Assembly (NCBI GenBank): GCA_029239755.1
Contig: JARBUI010000003.1
Location: 124,001-188,000 of the forward strand
Direction: 5' to 3'
Source: Clostridia bacterium
Lineage (GTDB): Bacteria; Bacillota; Clostridia; Lachnospirales; Cellulosilyticaceae
Length of the DNA: 64,000 bases
Position numbers and translations under genes: made by a program. Of the stretch, positions 33,871 through 42,490 are shown piece after piece. Positions within the stretch are counted from its first letter, which is position 1, and every line of letters starts with the position of its first letter. The notes under the pieces are model-generated. The model saw only the letters and a list, made by a program, of their open reading frames with translations, was not told the DNA's origin and did no database searches.

Positions 33871-34758
33871 TTACATATTTTTAATTGCAACCAAAGTATA
33901 TTCTTTAAGAGGCCTAAACGTTCTTTGAAGAGTGTATTCGCCATCTACGTACTGAAAAATGCACAGATCATGTTCAACATTTATAAAGCCCTTACATCTT
34001 AGTATGTTTTTGTCTTTTAGTTCTTGTAATAGATCATTAAATGCTTCTTTTGTATAGTTTTCCTTAGCAGTAATGAGTTCTGACGCAAACTCATGCCAAA
34101 TGGCTTCACGCTTTTCTGCCCATGACCTTGAAACAGCTTTAACCTTTCTTCTTGTAACCTTCATATGCTTTTGCCTTTTATCAGTGATTATTTTCATATC
34201 TACTGACGTTAACTCGTCCCACGGCTTGTCTATAATAGGCGCGCTTACATTAAATTCTCTTATATTTTTCATCAGAAGTTCACTGTCTGTTTCTTCTGTC
34301 ATTTTACTTACAACGATAACATCTGCTTGTTTAATTTGGGCACCTAAAAGAGCATTATACTTATGTCGGCAGCGTATGAAATGTTTACTGTCTACTACTG
34401 TAATAACCTGATTAAGTTTAAACATCTGATATTCTATAGTATTAAAAACAGTTAATATCTCGTCTATTACAAAAATACCTGATGGTTCTATAATAACTCT
34501 ATCAGGCTGTATATGATCTCTTATTTCCTGCAGACTAAGCTCCAAATTCCCTTTGAGCGTGCAGCATAAGCAGCCGCTTGTCATCTCATAAACAGCTATA
34601 TTTTCATTTTCAAAGAGGTATTTGTCTATATTGACACTGCCATATTCATTTTCAATAATCACTATCTTTTCACCTTTTTGCTTATAGAGACTTATAAGCT
34701 TATTAATAAGTGTCGTTTTACCAGCTCCCAAAAAGCCACATATAATATCAACTAGCAT
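33871..34758 (-). CDS. G3E-family GTPase (COG0523-like), copy 2
   Basis: A 295-residue P-loop GTPase with CGFLGAGKTTLINKL (residues 7-21), the metal motif TSGCLCCTLKG near residue 61, IIEPSG near residue 90 and the specificity-type motif VSKMT. The C-terminus (about 200-295) is short compared with typical CobW and ends without a His-rich metal tail. It is the second gene of the operon, after mtaB, with AGGAGG before its ATG. Copies 1 and 2 share only the GTPase core, so they are not a recent duplication. MtaB is a zinc enzyme, which makes zinc delivery an attractive inference. Confidence 0.82.
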   Translation of the reverse strand: MLVDIICGFLGAGKTTLINKLISLYKQKGEKIVIIENEYGSVNIDKYLFENENIAVYEMTSGCLCCTLKGNLELSLQEIRDHIQPDRVIIEPSGIFVIDEILTVFNTIEYQMFKLNQVITVVDSKHFIRCRHKYNALLGAQIKQADVIVVSKMTEETDSELLMKNIREFNVSAPIIDKPWDELTSVDMKIITDKRQKHMKVTRRKVKAVSRSWAEKREAIWHEFASELITAKENYTKEAFNDLLQELKDKNILRCKGFINVEHDLCIFQYVDGEYTLQRTFRPLKEYTLVAIKNM

Positions 34759-34787
34759 CGTTATTCCTCCTTGTTATTATATTTATA

Positions 34788-34831
34788 AGTATAGAAAGTC
34801 CCTCAGAGAATACTGAAGGACTTTCTATACT
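34788..34831 (-). terminator. Hairpin between mtaB and the GTPase gene
   Basis: agtatagaaagtcc (34788-34801) is the exact reverse complement of ggactttctatact (34818-34831). The minus-strand sequence after the stem is A/U-rich but without a T-run, so it may lower read-through from mtaB or protect the mtaB message rather than stop all transcription. Confidence 0.6.
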
Positions 34832-34838
34832 ATTTTAA

Positions 34839-36215
34839 TTAAAGATCATATTTTTTAGGATCAAATTTAGAAGGATCACACTCATCTTTCATCTCATCAA
34901 TAAATGCTGCTTCATCGTTTACAATACCTGCAACTTGTTCCTGCAAGCTGTCTAAGATGCTTAACTCTCTGTCTTCGATAAGGACTTTACCAGCCTTATG
35001 AGCGTCTTTAAGCGTTTGTATCGTTACCTCTGCTGCCTTTTTCACTCTATTAAAATGTCCATCTACACTAAGTATTTCTTTAGATAAATCCATAACAACA
35101 TCAGGTCTTAAAACGTAAGCCTGAGGGTCATAATAGCTGTCCGAATCAACAAGTAAATCTCTCATAAGAAGTCTTGTTGCCTCGCCCCTCTTAGTTGCTT
35201 CATTCATTAATCTGCAGTCATATACAAGCTGTTCAAATGAAACCGTTGGAGCCATCCCACCAAGAAGCTTGATGTTTTGGATTGCTTCATTACTCCATAG
35301 ATCTGCCATAGCTGCTGCTATATTGCCAACTGGTGAAAGATGTGCGCACGCAGCTGTCTTACCTTCCATAGATATTGGTGTCCCTGTAATAGCTTTAACA
35401 TAAACCCCCTCATAACCACAATCTTTATGTGGTCCTCTTGCTCCTTCTTCATAGGCAACAAGTGATCTTACTGCTGTCATAACTCTGATAACAGCTGCAT
35501 AAGATTTTGTAACAAACTTACGGTCAGCAAGTACCATTGCTGTATTTGCAAAACCACATGCTGTATCTCCAGCAGTTACTGCTCCTGTTTTTTGTGCGAT
35601 ATCATCAATTGCTCTCCAAAGCTTTTTCATATCTCTGCAGCCGAGTACGCCTAGGGCAAAAACAGCCTGACGCATGTCTCCAAACATGGTTGCATCATCA
35701 TGAACTTCTTTACCTCCTATAGACTCTATAGCAAGAAGTTCTGCTCCTGCTTTTGCTGCCCCTTCAAATAATGTCATGATGTTTTCCCAGTTTTGACCGC
35801 TCCACATATGCGTAGTAGCTCTGTCTTCTCTTATATCAACTGGTGTGATTCTTACTGCGCCCTTTACTCCATATTTGTTTTCATAATCATACATAATGTC
35901 TCTTACTACTTTTGTAACTTCAATTCCCCACTGTGGATTAAAAGTCATCGGCGGTAATACTTCAATTTCAGCTACAAATTCTGGCACATATAACTCAACT
36001 GCTCTCTTGCAGATATCATGCATAAGCCCACTGTATTGTTCTAGAACTTGCGGCATAGTTTCTTTAGTAATACTCATTGTTGGAAGTGTAAAGTTAATCT
36101 CAGGAATAACATTTCCTCCCCCAATTGAAATACCATTCTTAAGAATAACCGGCTTTTTAGATAATCCATACACTAGCTCATCTGCTGATTGATATGCTAA
36201 ACTTTTAAATACCAT
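34839..36215 (-). CDS. mtaB: Methanol:corrinoid protein methyltransferase
   Basis: MtaB cleaves methanol and methylates the Co(I) corrinoid of MtaC. The protein aligns along its length with archaeal MtaB, from FKSLAYQSADELVYG-SKKPV to the C-terminus. With the start at 36215 (458 residues, about the size of the Methanosarcina enzyme) zinc ligands fall at Glu164 (AIESIGG), Cys220 (AGDTACG) and Cys266 (HKDCGYE), close to the known Glu164, Cys220 and Cys269. That start is favoured because GGAG lies 8 bases upstream, whereas the ATG at 36221 abuts it. It heads an operon with two G3E GTPases, the MtaA-thioredoxin fusion and a thioredoxin-like protein. Its corrinoid partner is encoded separately at 39608. 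Confidence 0.92.
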   Translation of the reverse strand: MVFKSLAYQSADELVYGLSKKPVILKNGISIGGGNVIPEINFTLPTMSITKETMPQVLEQYSGLMHDICKRAVELYVPEFVAEIEVLPPMTFNPQWGIEVTKVVRDIMYDYENKYGVKGAVRITPVDIREDRATTHMWSGQNWENIMTLFEGAAKAGAELLAIESIGGKEVHDDATMFGDMRQAVFALGVLGCRDMKKLWRAIDDIAQKTGAVTAGDTACGFANTAMVLADRKFVTKSYAAVIRVMTAVRSLVAYEEGARGPHKDCGYEGVYVKAITGTPISMEGKTAACAHLSPVGNIAAAMADLWSNEAIQNIKLLGGMAPTVSFEQLVYDCRLMNEATKRGEATRLLMRDLLVDSDSYYDPQAYVLRPDVVMDLSKEILSVDGHFNRVKKAAEVTIQTLKDAHKAGKVLIEDRELSILDSLQEQVAGIVNDEAAFIDEMKDECDPSKFDPKKYDL

Positions 36216-36407
36216 AACCATCTCTCCTTTTATTTAAATATAATTATTTATTATTTAAAATACGTTGTTTACTTGTAGTTACAGTATACAAAAAGGAGAG
36301 ATAAATATATTTTAATTTAATCTTTTTATTTTAAACATTTACAGGATTTTAAAAGTTATTTTTTTAGACATATCTTATAGTTTTATCTGTATTTATTAGT
36401 AGTATTC

Positions 36408-36449
36408 ACCAAAAAAACTCTACTATAATATGAGTAGGGTTTTTTTTAT
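36408..36449 (-). terminator. Terminator after the second cobT
   Basis: On the minus strand aaaaccctact pairs with agtagagtttt (loop catattat) and is followed by a T-run; plus-strand ends are also A/T-runs. It separates the regulator-DUF2284-cobT unit from mtaB, so mtaB must have its own promoter in the roughly 190 bp that follow. Confidence 0.82.
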
Positions 36450-36486
36450 GACTTATTATTCTTTTTTTGCAAATAGCTATACTTCT

Positions 36487-37557
36487 CTATTTCCATATTC
36501 CTATATAATTCTCTTTTTCAATAGCTGCTTCTTCAAATGTAGCCATACTATATAATGTGTGAAGCGCCATATCCATTAATTGAAACGTTAGGGTACATCC
36601 TGTGCCCTCTCCCAGCCTCATCCCAACATGAAAATAAGGCTCCATGCCTAAAGCCTTCATCGCGATAGCCATTCCTGTTTCCTTTGACATATGTGAAGGA
36701 AACATATACTCAGCACATTTAGGCTCTATGCGGTATGCACAAAGGGCGGCAACTGCCGAAATAAATCCATCTATTACTACTGCTTTTTTATTTCTGGCTG
36801 CTCCTATAAATACTCCGCATAGCCCTGCTAAATCAAATCCTCCCACCTTTGCAAGAACATCTATTACATCCTCTTTACAAGGAGCATTTTTGCTGATCGC
36901 TCTCCTGATTGCATCAGTCTTACTATGATAAGTATCCTCTTTTACCCCAGATCCTTTACCTACTACATTTATCAAGTCTTCTTCAGTAAGCACACTAAGT
37001 ACTGCAGCGGAAGTAGTCGTATTTCCTACTCCCATTTCTCCTGTTCCAAATACTTGATAGCCTTTATCTGCCAGAGATTCTACTGCTTCTATGCCAATCT
37101 GAATAGCTCTAGCTGCTTCCTCTCTTGTCATAGCTGGACCTTCACACATATTGCATGTGCCTTCTTTAATCTTTTTATTATGTATGAGAGGTGAATGAAC
37201 TTCCCCTTTAACGCCAACATCAATAATATGAACATCTGACTTTGAAAAACTTGTCATTCTATTGATACCTGTTATCCCTCTTGAAAAGTTATAAGTCACT
37301 TGCCTTGTGACATCTTGCGGACATTCACTTATCCCTTCATCAAATACCCCGTTATCGGCACACATGATGATTACTATTTTTTTATCTATATTTATATTTT
37401 TAGTTTCTTGAATACCCGCTAACTTAATAACTATTTCTTCTAATTCACCTAAGGCTCCTACCGGCTTTGTAAGGTTATCAATATACTTTTCTACCTCTTT
37501 TTGCACGGCAGTGTTTATCATTTCTATCCCTTTGGTATATTCCAAAATATCATACAT
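36487..37557 (-). CDS. cobT: Nicotinate-nucleotide:base phosphoribosyltransferase, copy 2
   Basis: A 356-residue CobT, the same length as copy 1 (12076-13146) and identical at most positions. It keeps LTKPVGALG, MCADNGVFDEG, GTGEMGVGNTTTSAA and RLGEGTG with the catalytic-type Glu317. Differences are scattered, with a cluster around residues 120-160 and 205-225, so it is an older duplicate and not an assembly artefact. It is the third gene of a unit with a PocR-AraC regulator and a DUF2284 protein, inside the methanol island. It could provide a lower-ligand nucleotide suited to the methanol corrinoid; base preference cannot be read from the sequence. AAAGGAGGG lies before the ATG. Confidence 0.92.
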   Translation of the reverse strand: MYDILEYTKGIEMINTAVQKEVEKYIDNLTKPVGALGELEEIVIKLAGIQETKNINIDKKIVIIMCADNGVFDEGISECPQDVTRQVTYNFSRGITGINRMTSFSKSDVHIIDVGVKGEVHSPLIHNKKIKEGTCNMCEGPAMTREEAARAIQIGIEAVESLADKGYQVFGTGEMGVGNTTTSAAVLSVLTEEDLINVVGKGSGVKEDTYHSKTDAIRRAISKNAPCKEDVIDVLAKVGGFDLAGLCGVFIGAARNKKAVVIDGFISAVAALCAYRIEPKCAEYMFPSHMSKETGMAIAMKALGMEPYFHVGMRLGEGTGCTLTFQLMDMALHTLYSMATFEEAAIEKENYIGIWK

Positions 37558-37631
37558 GCAGTAATCCCTCCTTTAAAATGACACTTTTTACTCCCTATCA
37601 GATGTTATTTAAACAGCATGTGCTACCCTAA

Positions 37632-38183
37632 CTATCTAAATAAAACTGCACTCATATAAGATACTGTATGAGGCCCATTGTTATAAGGTATGCCACTGAC
37701 ATTCGCAAGATCTGTTACATCTATCCCATATCCTTCAATTGGCGGAATAAGTTTATCCGGAAATCTGCACGGTTTATTTTCGAGGTAAGTACACTTTTCA
37801 CAATATTCACAGCCTCCTGCACTAAGGAACATGATATCAATATCCGAATACTCTCGCTTAATAGAATGTGCTATCTCTTCAAAAATTTCTTTATGAACTT
37901 TTTTCGCCTCCATCATTCCTTCAAAGTCAAATGAGTCCTCAAGCTGATAGATCGTTTGTATCACTAAAGCTTTAGTGAATTCATTTATTTTATTTCTGCC
38001 TTCCTCGATTTCCCCAATTGCAGGGGGGCATGCCCAATTTGTACCATATTTGCCGCAAACATTACTCTTACACATATCTCTTAACTCTTGCCTAAATTTA
38101 ATCTTGCTTACATCAATGACTGCTGCACGGTCAGCCTTTAAATCTCTGCACCGCTCCTTAAGTTCTTCAAAATTAACTACCAT
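37632..38183 (-). CDS. DUF2284-type cysteine-rich metal-binding protein
   Basis: A 183-residue protein with two cysteine groups: CKSNVCGKYGTNWACPP near residue 37 and CEYCEKCTYLENKPCRFP near residue 123, a pattern typical of DUF2284 proteins that are presumed to bind Fe-S or another metal. The C-terminus SGIPYNNGPHTVSYMSAVLF is also family-like. The ATG at 38183 has AAGGGG at proper distance; the ATG at 38189 is too close to it. It lies 15 bp after the PocR-AraC regulator gene and 74 bp before cobT. Function is unknown; the neighbourhood suggests a redox or metal role in corrinoid methyltransfer. Confidence 0.78.
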   Translation of the reverse strand: MVVNFEELKERCRDLKADRAAVIDVSKIKFRQELRDMCKSNVCGKYGTNWACPPAIGEIEEGRNKINEFTKALVIQTIYQLEDSFDFEGMMEAKKVHKEIFEEIAHSIKREYSDIDIMFLSAGGCEYCEKCTYLENKPCRFPDKLIPPIEGYGIDVTDLANVSGIPYNNGPHTVSYMSAVLFR

Positions 38184-38198
38184 AGCCATTCCCCTTTT

Positions 38199-39458
38199 CT
38201 AATTAAGATCATTATGATGTCTTATATGAGCTTGCCTATACTTTTTAGGTGATACATTGGTCAGTTTTTTAAATACTTTTGTGAAATAGCTCTGGTCCGT
38301 AAATCCTGATTTTAATGCTATTTCCTCAAGCGTTATATCTTCTCCCATTAACATTTTTTTACTATTCTCGATTCTTACTAAATTGAGGTAATGTGTAAAA
38401 GATTTACCCATACTCTCTTTAAAAATTTTGCTTAAATAATTAGGCGTAACTTTTGCAATACTTGCAGTATCCTCTAAGGTTATCTTATTCATATAATTCG
38501 CCTTGATATATAAGCAGGCTTTATGAATAATGTCTGCATATTTTATCTCTTTGTTTTTAAATATTAAATCGACAAACTTCTCTAAGAACTGAGTAAGCCA
38601 TAGATAAAGATCTTCTATATTATCTATTTGAAAAATTTCTTTCATACACATACCATTCAGCCAAAATATCTCTATATAGTCAGCACCTCCAGCTAATGCC
38701 CCTCGTGATAAAATCACTACAAGTTCCAGTATTCTTGCAATAAGTATATCTGTATCTTCTCCACCAGTTGCAAAAAGTTCTACAAGTATTTCATTTATCA
38801 GTTTTTTTGTTTCTTCTAAATTCAAGTCCTCTATTGACTTTAAGAGAAGCTGTTCTTTTTGAGTAGAGTATTTTATATTACTGATGCTGAGGTTTTCTTT
38901 AATTCTATTGATAGATTCAAATAATTCTTCCTGCTGCTCACTAACTAATTCCCGACTTTCTATGGCTCCAGTATAGTGTGAATCACTTAAATTCTTAGCA
39001 ACTAAGAAAAGCATATCTGCAAGAGCAGTTACTCTGTGAGGTTTTATTTGCTCTATATCCTCTAAATAGACATAAAGATTGTGTGCTTGTTCAAGAGGGA
39101 TATTATTTTTATTAACTAATTCCTCAAAAAGATATTCCTGCTTATCTGTAATAAGTACAGGTCCCCCATAAAGTGCTGCTTTTAACTTGCCTTGGTCTAT
39201 AATAGGTGCAATCCAGTGGCAAAATCCAATAGGGCAGTAGTACACATAGCATTCCCCGAGTCTTATAGCCTGTTCACTGTAATATTTTTTTATATTTTTA
39301 CAAAGTAACTTTTTACCCGTAAGTCTCTTAAATTCCTCACAAAATTTCGTATTACAAGGAATACATGCATCATCATCATCAAAAACAATATATTGGCTAG
39401 TTACTCCAGTTGCCTCCGAATAACGTGCGGCACTCATCTTAATTTTTGCTTCATCCAT
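38199..39458 (-). CDS. PocR-domain AraC-family regulator, copy 2
   Basis: About 419 residues from the ATG at 39458, which has AGGAGG 13 bases upstream; the frame opens at a GTG at 39488 without a ribosome site. The N-terminal half is a PocR-type sensor with CIPCNTKFCEEFKRLTGKKLLC and GECYVYYCPIGFCHWIAPI, richer in cysteines than copy 1. The C-terminus is an AraC DNA-binding domain (NKITLEDTASIAKVTPNYLSKIFK and TLEEIALKSGFTDQSYFTKVFKKL). It heads the unit with DUF2284 and cobT and lies between the mtaB and mtaC units. The cysteines could bind a metal or corrinoid, or act as a redox switch. Confidence 0.86.
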   Translation of the reverse strand: MDEAKIKMSAARYSEATGVTSQYIVFDDDDACIPCNTKFCEEFKRLTGKKLLCKNIKKYYSEQAIRLGECYVYYCPIGFCHWIAPIIDQGKLKAALYGGPVLITDKQEYLFEELVNKNNIPLEQAHNLYVYLEDIEQIKPHRVTALADMLFLVAKNLSDSHYTGAIESRELVSEQQEELFESINRIKENLSISNIKYSTQKEQLLLKSIEDLNLEETKKLINEILVELFATGGEDTDILIARILELVVILSRGALAGGADYIEIFWLNGMCMKEIFQIDNIEDLYLWLTQFLEKFVDLIFKNKEIKYADIIHKACLYIKANYMNKITLEDTASIAKVTPNYLSKIFKESMGKSFTHYLNLVRIENSKKMLMGEDITLEEIALKSGFTDQSYFTKVFKKLTNVSPKKYRQAHIRHHNDLN

Positions 39459-39565
39459 AGCTCTGTCCTGACCTCCTAATCCAATCACTCTATGCCTATT
39501 ATATACTATTTTACATGAATAATTAGGTTAGTTTCTTATTTGCATTTTTATTTTTTAGTTTTAAG

Positions 39566-39594
39566 TAAAAAAACGGTAGGCACGAAGGCCTACC
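39566..39594 (-). terminator. Terminator after mtaC
   Basis: On the minus strand ggtaggc (plus 39588-39594) and gcctacc (plus 39575-39581) enclose a short loop and are followed by an uninterrupted T-run (plus A-run 39567-39573). It is a classical intrinsic terminator right after the mtaC stop. Confidence 0.93.
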
Positions 39595-39607
39595 ACTTAC
39601 ATTGTTA

Positions 39608-40243
39608 TTATGCTACTACGAATTCTTTTGCAACTTCTGCACATGTTGCAGCATCTGGTGTGAAGGCATCTGCTCCAATTTCATCTGCATAAGATTGTGT
39701 TACTGGCGCGCCTCCAATCATAACTTTAACTTGGTCTCTAAGTCCAGCTTCTTTTAAAGCATCAATAACAACTTTTTGTTCACCCATAGTTGTTGTAAGA
39801 AGTGCTGATAAAGCAACAATTTGTGGATCATGTTCTTTAACTGCTTCAACTACTTTTTCTGCTGATATATCAATGCCTAGGTCAATAACTTCTAAACCTT
39901 TTCCTTCTAACATCATTTTTACTAAGTTTTTACCGATATCATGAAGGTCACCTTTTACAGTACATAAAACAACTTTACCGACAGCTTTTACACCCATGTC
40001 TACTAGTTTTGGTTTAAGAATTTCAGCGCCGGCATTCATAGCTCTAGCCGCAATTAATACTTCTGGAACATAAACTTCATTTCTTTTAAATTTACCTCCA
40101 ATAATATCCATTCCAGCAAGTAAGCCTTCATTAAGAATAACATCTGCAGCGATTCCTTCTTCTAGCGCTTTGTTAATAAGTTCTTTAACATCTTTTAATC
40201 TACCTTTTTGTAAGCTCTCAGAAATTTGAAGTGTAATACTCAT
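39608..40243 (-). CDS. mtaC: Corrinoid protein of the methanol methyltransferase system
   Basis: A 211-residue cytosolic carrier that holds the corrinoid accepting the methyl group from MtaB. Residues 1-85 are the helical cap (B12-binding 1 domain; VLNEGLLAGMDIIGGKFKRNEVYVPEVL). Residues 88-211 are the Rossmann-like B12-binding domain with D99-L-H101-D-I-G104, whose histidine coordinates cobalt, plus ALSALLTTTM and MIGGAPVTQSYADEIGAD. It is the only corrinoid protein visible in the window. It follows the corrinoid activator gene by 38 bp and ends in a strong terminator. MtaC is favoured over other methylamine or methoxy-aryl carriers because of MtaB in the island. Confidence 0.88.
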   Translation of the reverse strand: MSITLQISESLQKGRLKDVKELINKALEEGIAADVILNEGLLAGMDIIGGKFKRNEVYVPEVLIAARAMNAGAEILKPKLVDMGVKAVGKVVLCTVKGDLHDIGKNLVKMMLEGKGLEVIDLGIDISAEKVVEAVKEHDPQIVALSALLTTTMGEQKVVIDALKEAGLRDQVKVMIGGAPVTQSYADEIGADAFTPDAATCAEVAKEFVVA

Positions 40244-40281
40244 TATCTTAACCCCTCCATATGAATATATTTTTAATTTTA

Positions 40282-42042
40282 TTAAAAACTCATAGATTCC
40301 ATATAGTAATCCATGAACTTTACACTATTTGATAATTCAACATACTTACATTTTTCTTTAACTTGAGCCACTTGCTTTAAGCATTCCTTATTTAAAAGAA
40401 CCTTGATGGCCCCTATTCCTGCTGCATTTCCAATACTAACTATTTTATGTTCTAATTCCTTCGGCAACAAACCAATCTTAATTGCACTTTCTTTGTCCAT
40501 AAAGCTTCCAAATCCACCTGCAATATAAATCTTACTTATTTCCTCTACTTTGATGCCGCTCTCATCAATCATTGTGTCTATGCCAGCTCTAATGGACCCT
40601 TTTGCAAGCTGAATTTCTCTTACATCTTTTTGAGTAATATAAATACTTGTATGATCTTGTTTTTTGGCTATTTCAAGTGCAGTCATTTCATCTATTTCTG
40701 CAAGGTCATCGCCTTCAAGATATCCAGTTTCATCTATATAACCCTGATCCAGCATATAAGCTATGCCATCAATAAGTCCTGACCCACATATGCCAATAGG
40801 TGCTTCATTATTTATTGTTGTATAGCATAATTTACCGTTTTTATGAAATATTTTATTAATTGCGCCAAAAACTCCTCCTACACCGTAAGTAATATTAGCC
40901 CCTTCAAAAGCAGGTCCTGCAGCAGTGGCACAACATGTAATCTGATTATGATTCAATAACGCTATTTCACCATTTGTCCCAATGTCTACAAGAAGTGAAC
41001 ATGTATCCTCTTCATGCATTTTAGCTGCAATCATACCACTTACAATGTCAGCTCCAACATAAGCTGCTATACTAGGAAGTAGCAGTACCATACAGTGTTC
41101 TGATACTTTAAGTCCTAGCTTTAAAGCTTCTGTATAAATTGATTCGGTGAATACTGGTGTAAATGGTGCGATGCCTATATCTTTAGGATTTGCACCAACA
41201 AACAGATGCATCATTATGGTGTTGCCAACTATAACAAGTTCATCCAGCTGTTCTTGGTGCAAGCTGTTTTTCTTTAGAAGACTCTCTATCATTTCATTTA
41301 ACTGGCTCGTAATAGATTTACGGAGTTCCTCTAGGCCACTTGCTTCATGAGCATGCTTGATACGCGCAATCACATCAAATCCAAAGTTTTTTTGATGGTT
41401 AATATCAGATATAACATCTTTATATGTGCCAGTTGAAAGATTGTATAAATAACTTACAATAGTTGTTGTCCCAATATCAATCGCAATACCATAGCCAGCT
41501 TCTACCTTCTCCGAAATCCCTATTATTTTCTTTTCATCATGGATAACTACAATCTCATTTATTTCATTTATAATGAGCTGGGGCAGTCTTTTAACAACTT
41601 CGAGGCTTACACTATCTGCACCTATTTGCTTTTTCAACATACTGATGTAATCTGCTTTTATGTCACACTTTAGTTCACGCAGTGATAAATGAGTCCTTTT
41701 AATAATAGGATCAGCCGCGCCTATCTGTTCATAAATATCTTCAGCAATTTGATATCTGTTTGCTTTTAGCTGAACAGTAAGATCTTCTGTGACCTGCAGC
41801 AAACAGGCAAAATGAATGCCCTCTTTTATTTCTTCATCATTTAAGTTGTTTTTTTCCTCGGGCATATAAGGAATCTCATTTTTAATACGAACTTTACATT
41901 TCTTGCAAGTTCTGTTGCCGCCACAAGGAGCGTGATAACCATGTTCATGAACAAGCAAGCTATGAAGTAATTCTCCGTCTTTTGCATCAAGTGTTTTTAC
42001 AAGCTCGTTATTCTCATCAATTATTTGTACTTTATGACTCAT
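40282..42042 (-). CDS. Reductive activator of corrinoid enzymes (2Fe-2S, ASKHA ATPase, COG3894)
   Basis: A 586-residue RACE protein that returns inactive Co(II) corrinoid to Co(I) with ATP and a low-potential electron. The N-terminal ferredoxin domain (residues 1-95) has plant-type 2Fe-2S ligands C40, C46, C49 and C80 (CGGNRTCKKCK and FACLL). The rest is the ASKHA-type ATPase region with AIDIGTTTIVSYL, GADIVSGMIAA, LLVDIGTNGEIAL and IYIAGGFGSFM. The start at 42042 has AGGGGGG upstream; the open frame extends to 42090 without a ribosome site. It is the first gene of the unit with mtaC and is the acetogen-type activator, distinct from archaeal RamA. Confidence 0.9.
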   Translation of the reverse strand: MSHKVQIIDENNELVKTLDAKDGELLHSLLVHEHGYHAPCGGNRTCKKCKVRIKNEIPYMPEEKNNLNDEEIKEGIHFACLLQVTEDLTVQLKANRYQIAEDIYEQIGAADPIIKRTHLSLRELKCDIKADYISMLKKQIGADSVSLEVVKRLPQLIINEINEIVVIHDEKKIIGISEKVEAGYGIAIDIGTTTIVSYLYNLSTGTYKDVISDINHQKNFGFDVIARIKHAHEASGLEELRKSITSQLNEMIESLLKKNSLHQEQLDELVIVGNTIMMHLFVGANPKDIGIAPFTPVFTESIYTEALKLGLKVSEHCMVLLLPSIAAYVGADIVSGMIAAKMHEEDTCSLLVDIGTNGEIALLNHNQITCCATAAGPAFEGANITYGVGGVFGAINKIFHKNGKLCYTTINNEAPIGICGSGLIDGIAYMLDQGYIDETGYLEGDDLAEIDEMTALEIAKKQDHTSIYITQKDVREIQLAKGSIRAGIDTMIDESGIKVEEISKIYIAGGFGSFMDKESAIKIGLLPKELEHKIVSIGNAAGIGAIKVLLNKECLKQVAQVKEKCKYVELSNSVKFMDYYMESMSF

Positions 42043-42490
42043 GACATCCCCCCTTATTTCTTTTAATTTTATATTATTTTTGCTATACACTATATGAATT
42101 TATTACTCTTTTTTGGACTTTATTACTACACATTTTAAGAGATTTTTCCCATTTGCTATTTGATTTGTGAAATAAAGTCTCATATAGACATAGTTTAAAG
42201 ATAAAATCCCCCTAAGCTTTGATACTCTATGAATAACAAACGATGTTTTTATAGCCTTCATCTATTTTTATAGGTTTTTACCAGTCCATTACGAATCAAT
42301 AAAGTGTTTTTCAGATGATTTATTTTAGTTTTAGAAATCTTATCTCTGTAATCTTTTACTCATATGTTAAAATCTAATAAATTTTTGTAATATTAAATGA
42401 CAATTCATTTAACCACGATATTTTTATTTTCAAAAGACTATGCTATAATGAGTAGCTGTATACTAAAACGGATTAGCGGAGCGATGAATA
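42043..42490. other. Divergent regulatory region between the corrinoid activator and the MFS gene
   Basis: About 450 bp with no supportable gene. At the plus-strand end TATAAT (42444-42449) lies about 40 bp before the MFS start and is its likely -10 box; the -35 region is weak. Toward the activator gene the sequence is A/T-rich. The short inverted repeat gtct-cata-tagac (42177-42189) is the only palindrome I could see, and no -24/-12 promoter is convincing. Confidence 0.45.

Noticed and set aside
34073..34411. A 112-codon plus-strand open frame
   Set aside because: Antisense to the second G3E GTPase gene; no independent evidence of coding.
12076..37557. The two cobT genes as an assembly duplication
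   Set aside because: They have many scattered differences and entirely different neighbours.
42043..42490. A sigma-54 promoter or small RNA upstream of the corrinoid activator
   Set aside because: No GG-N10-GC pair at -24/-12 and no stable structure or conserved block could be found by eye.
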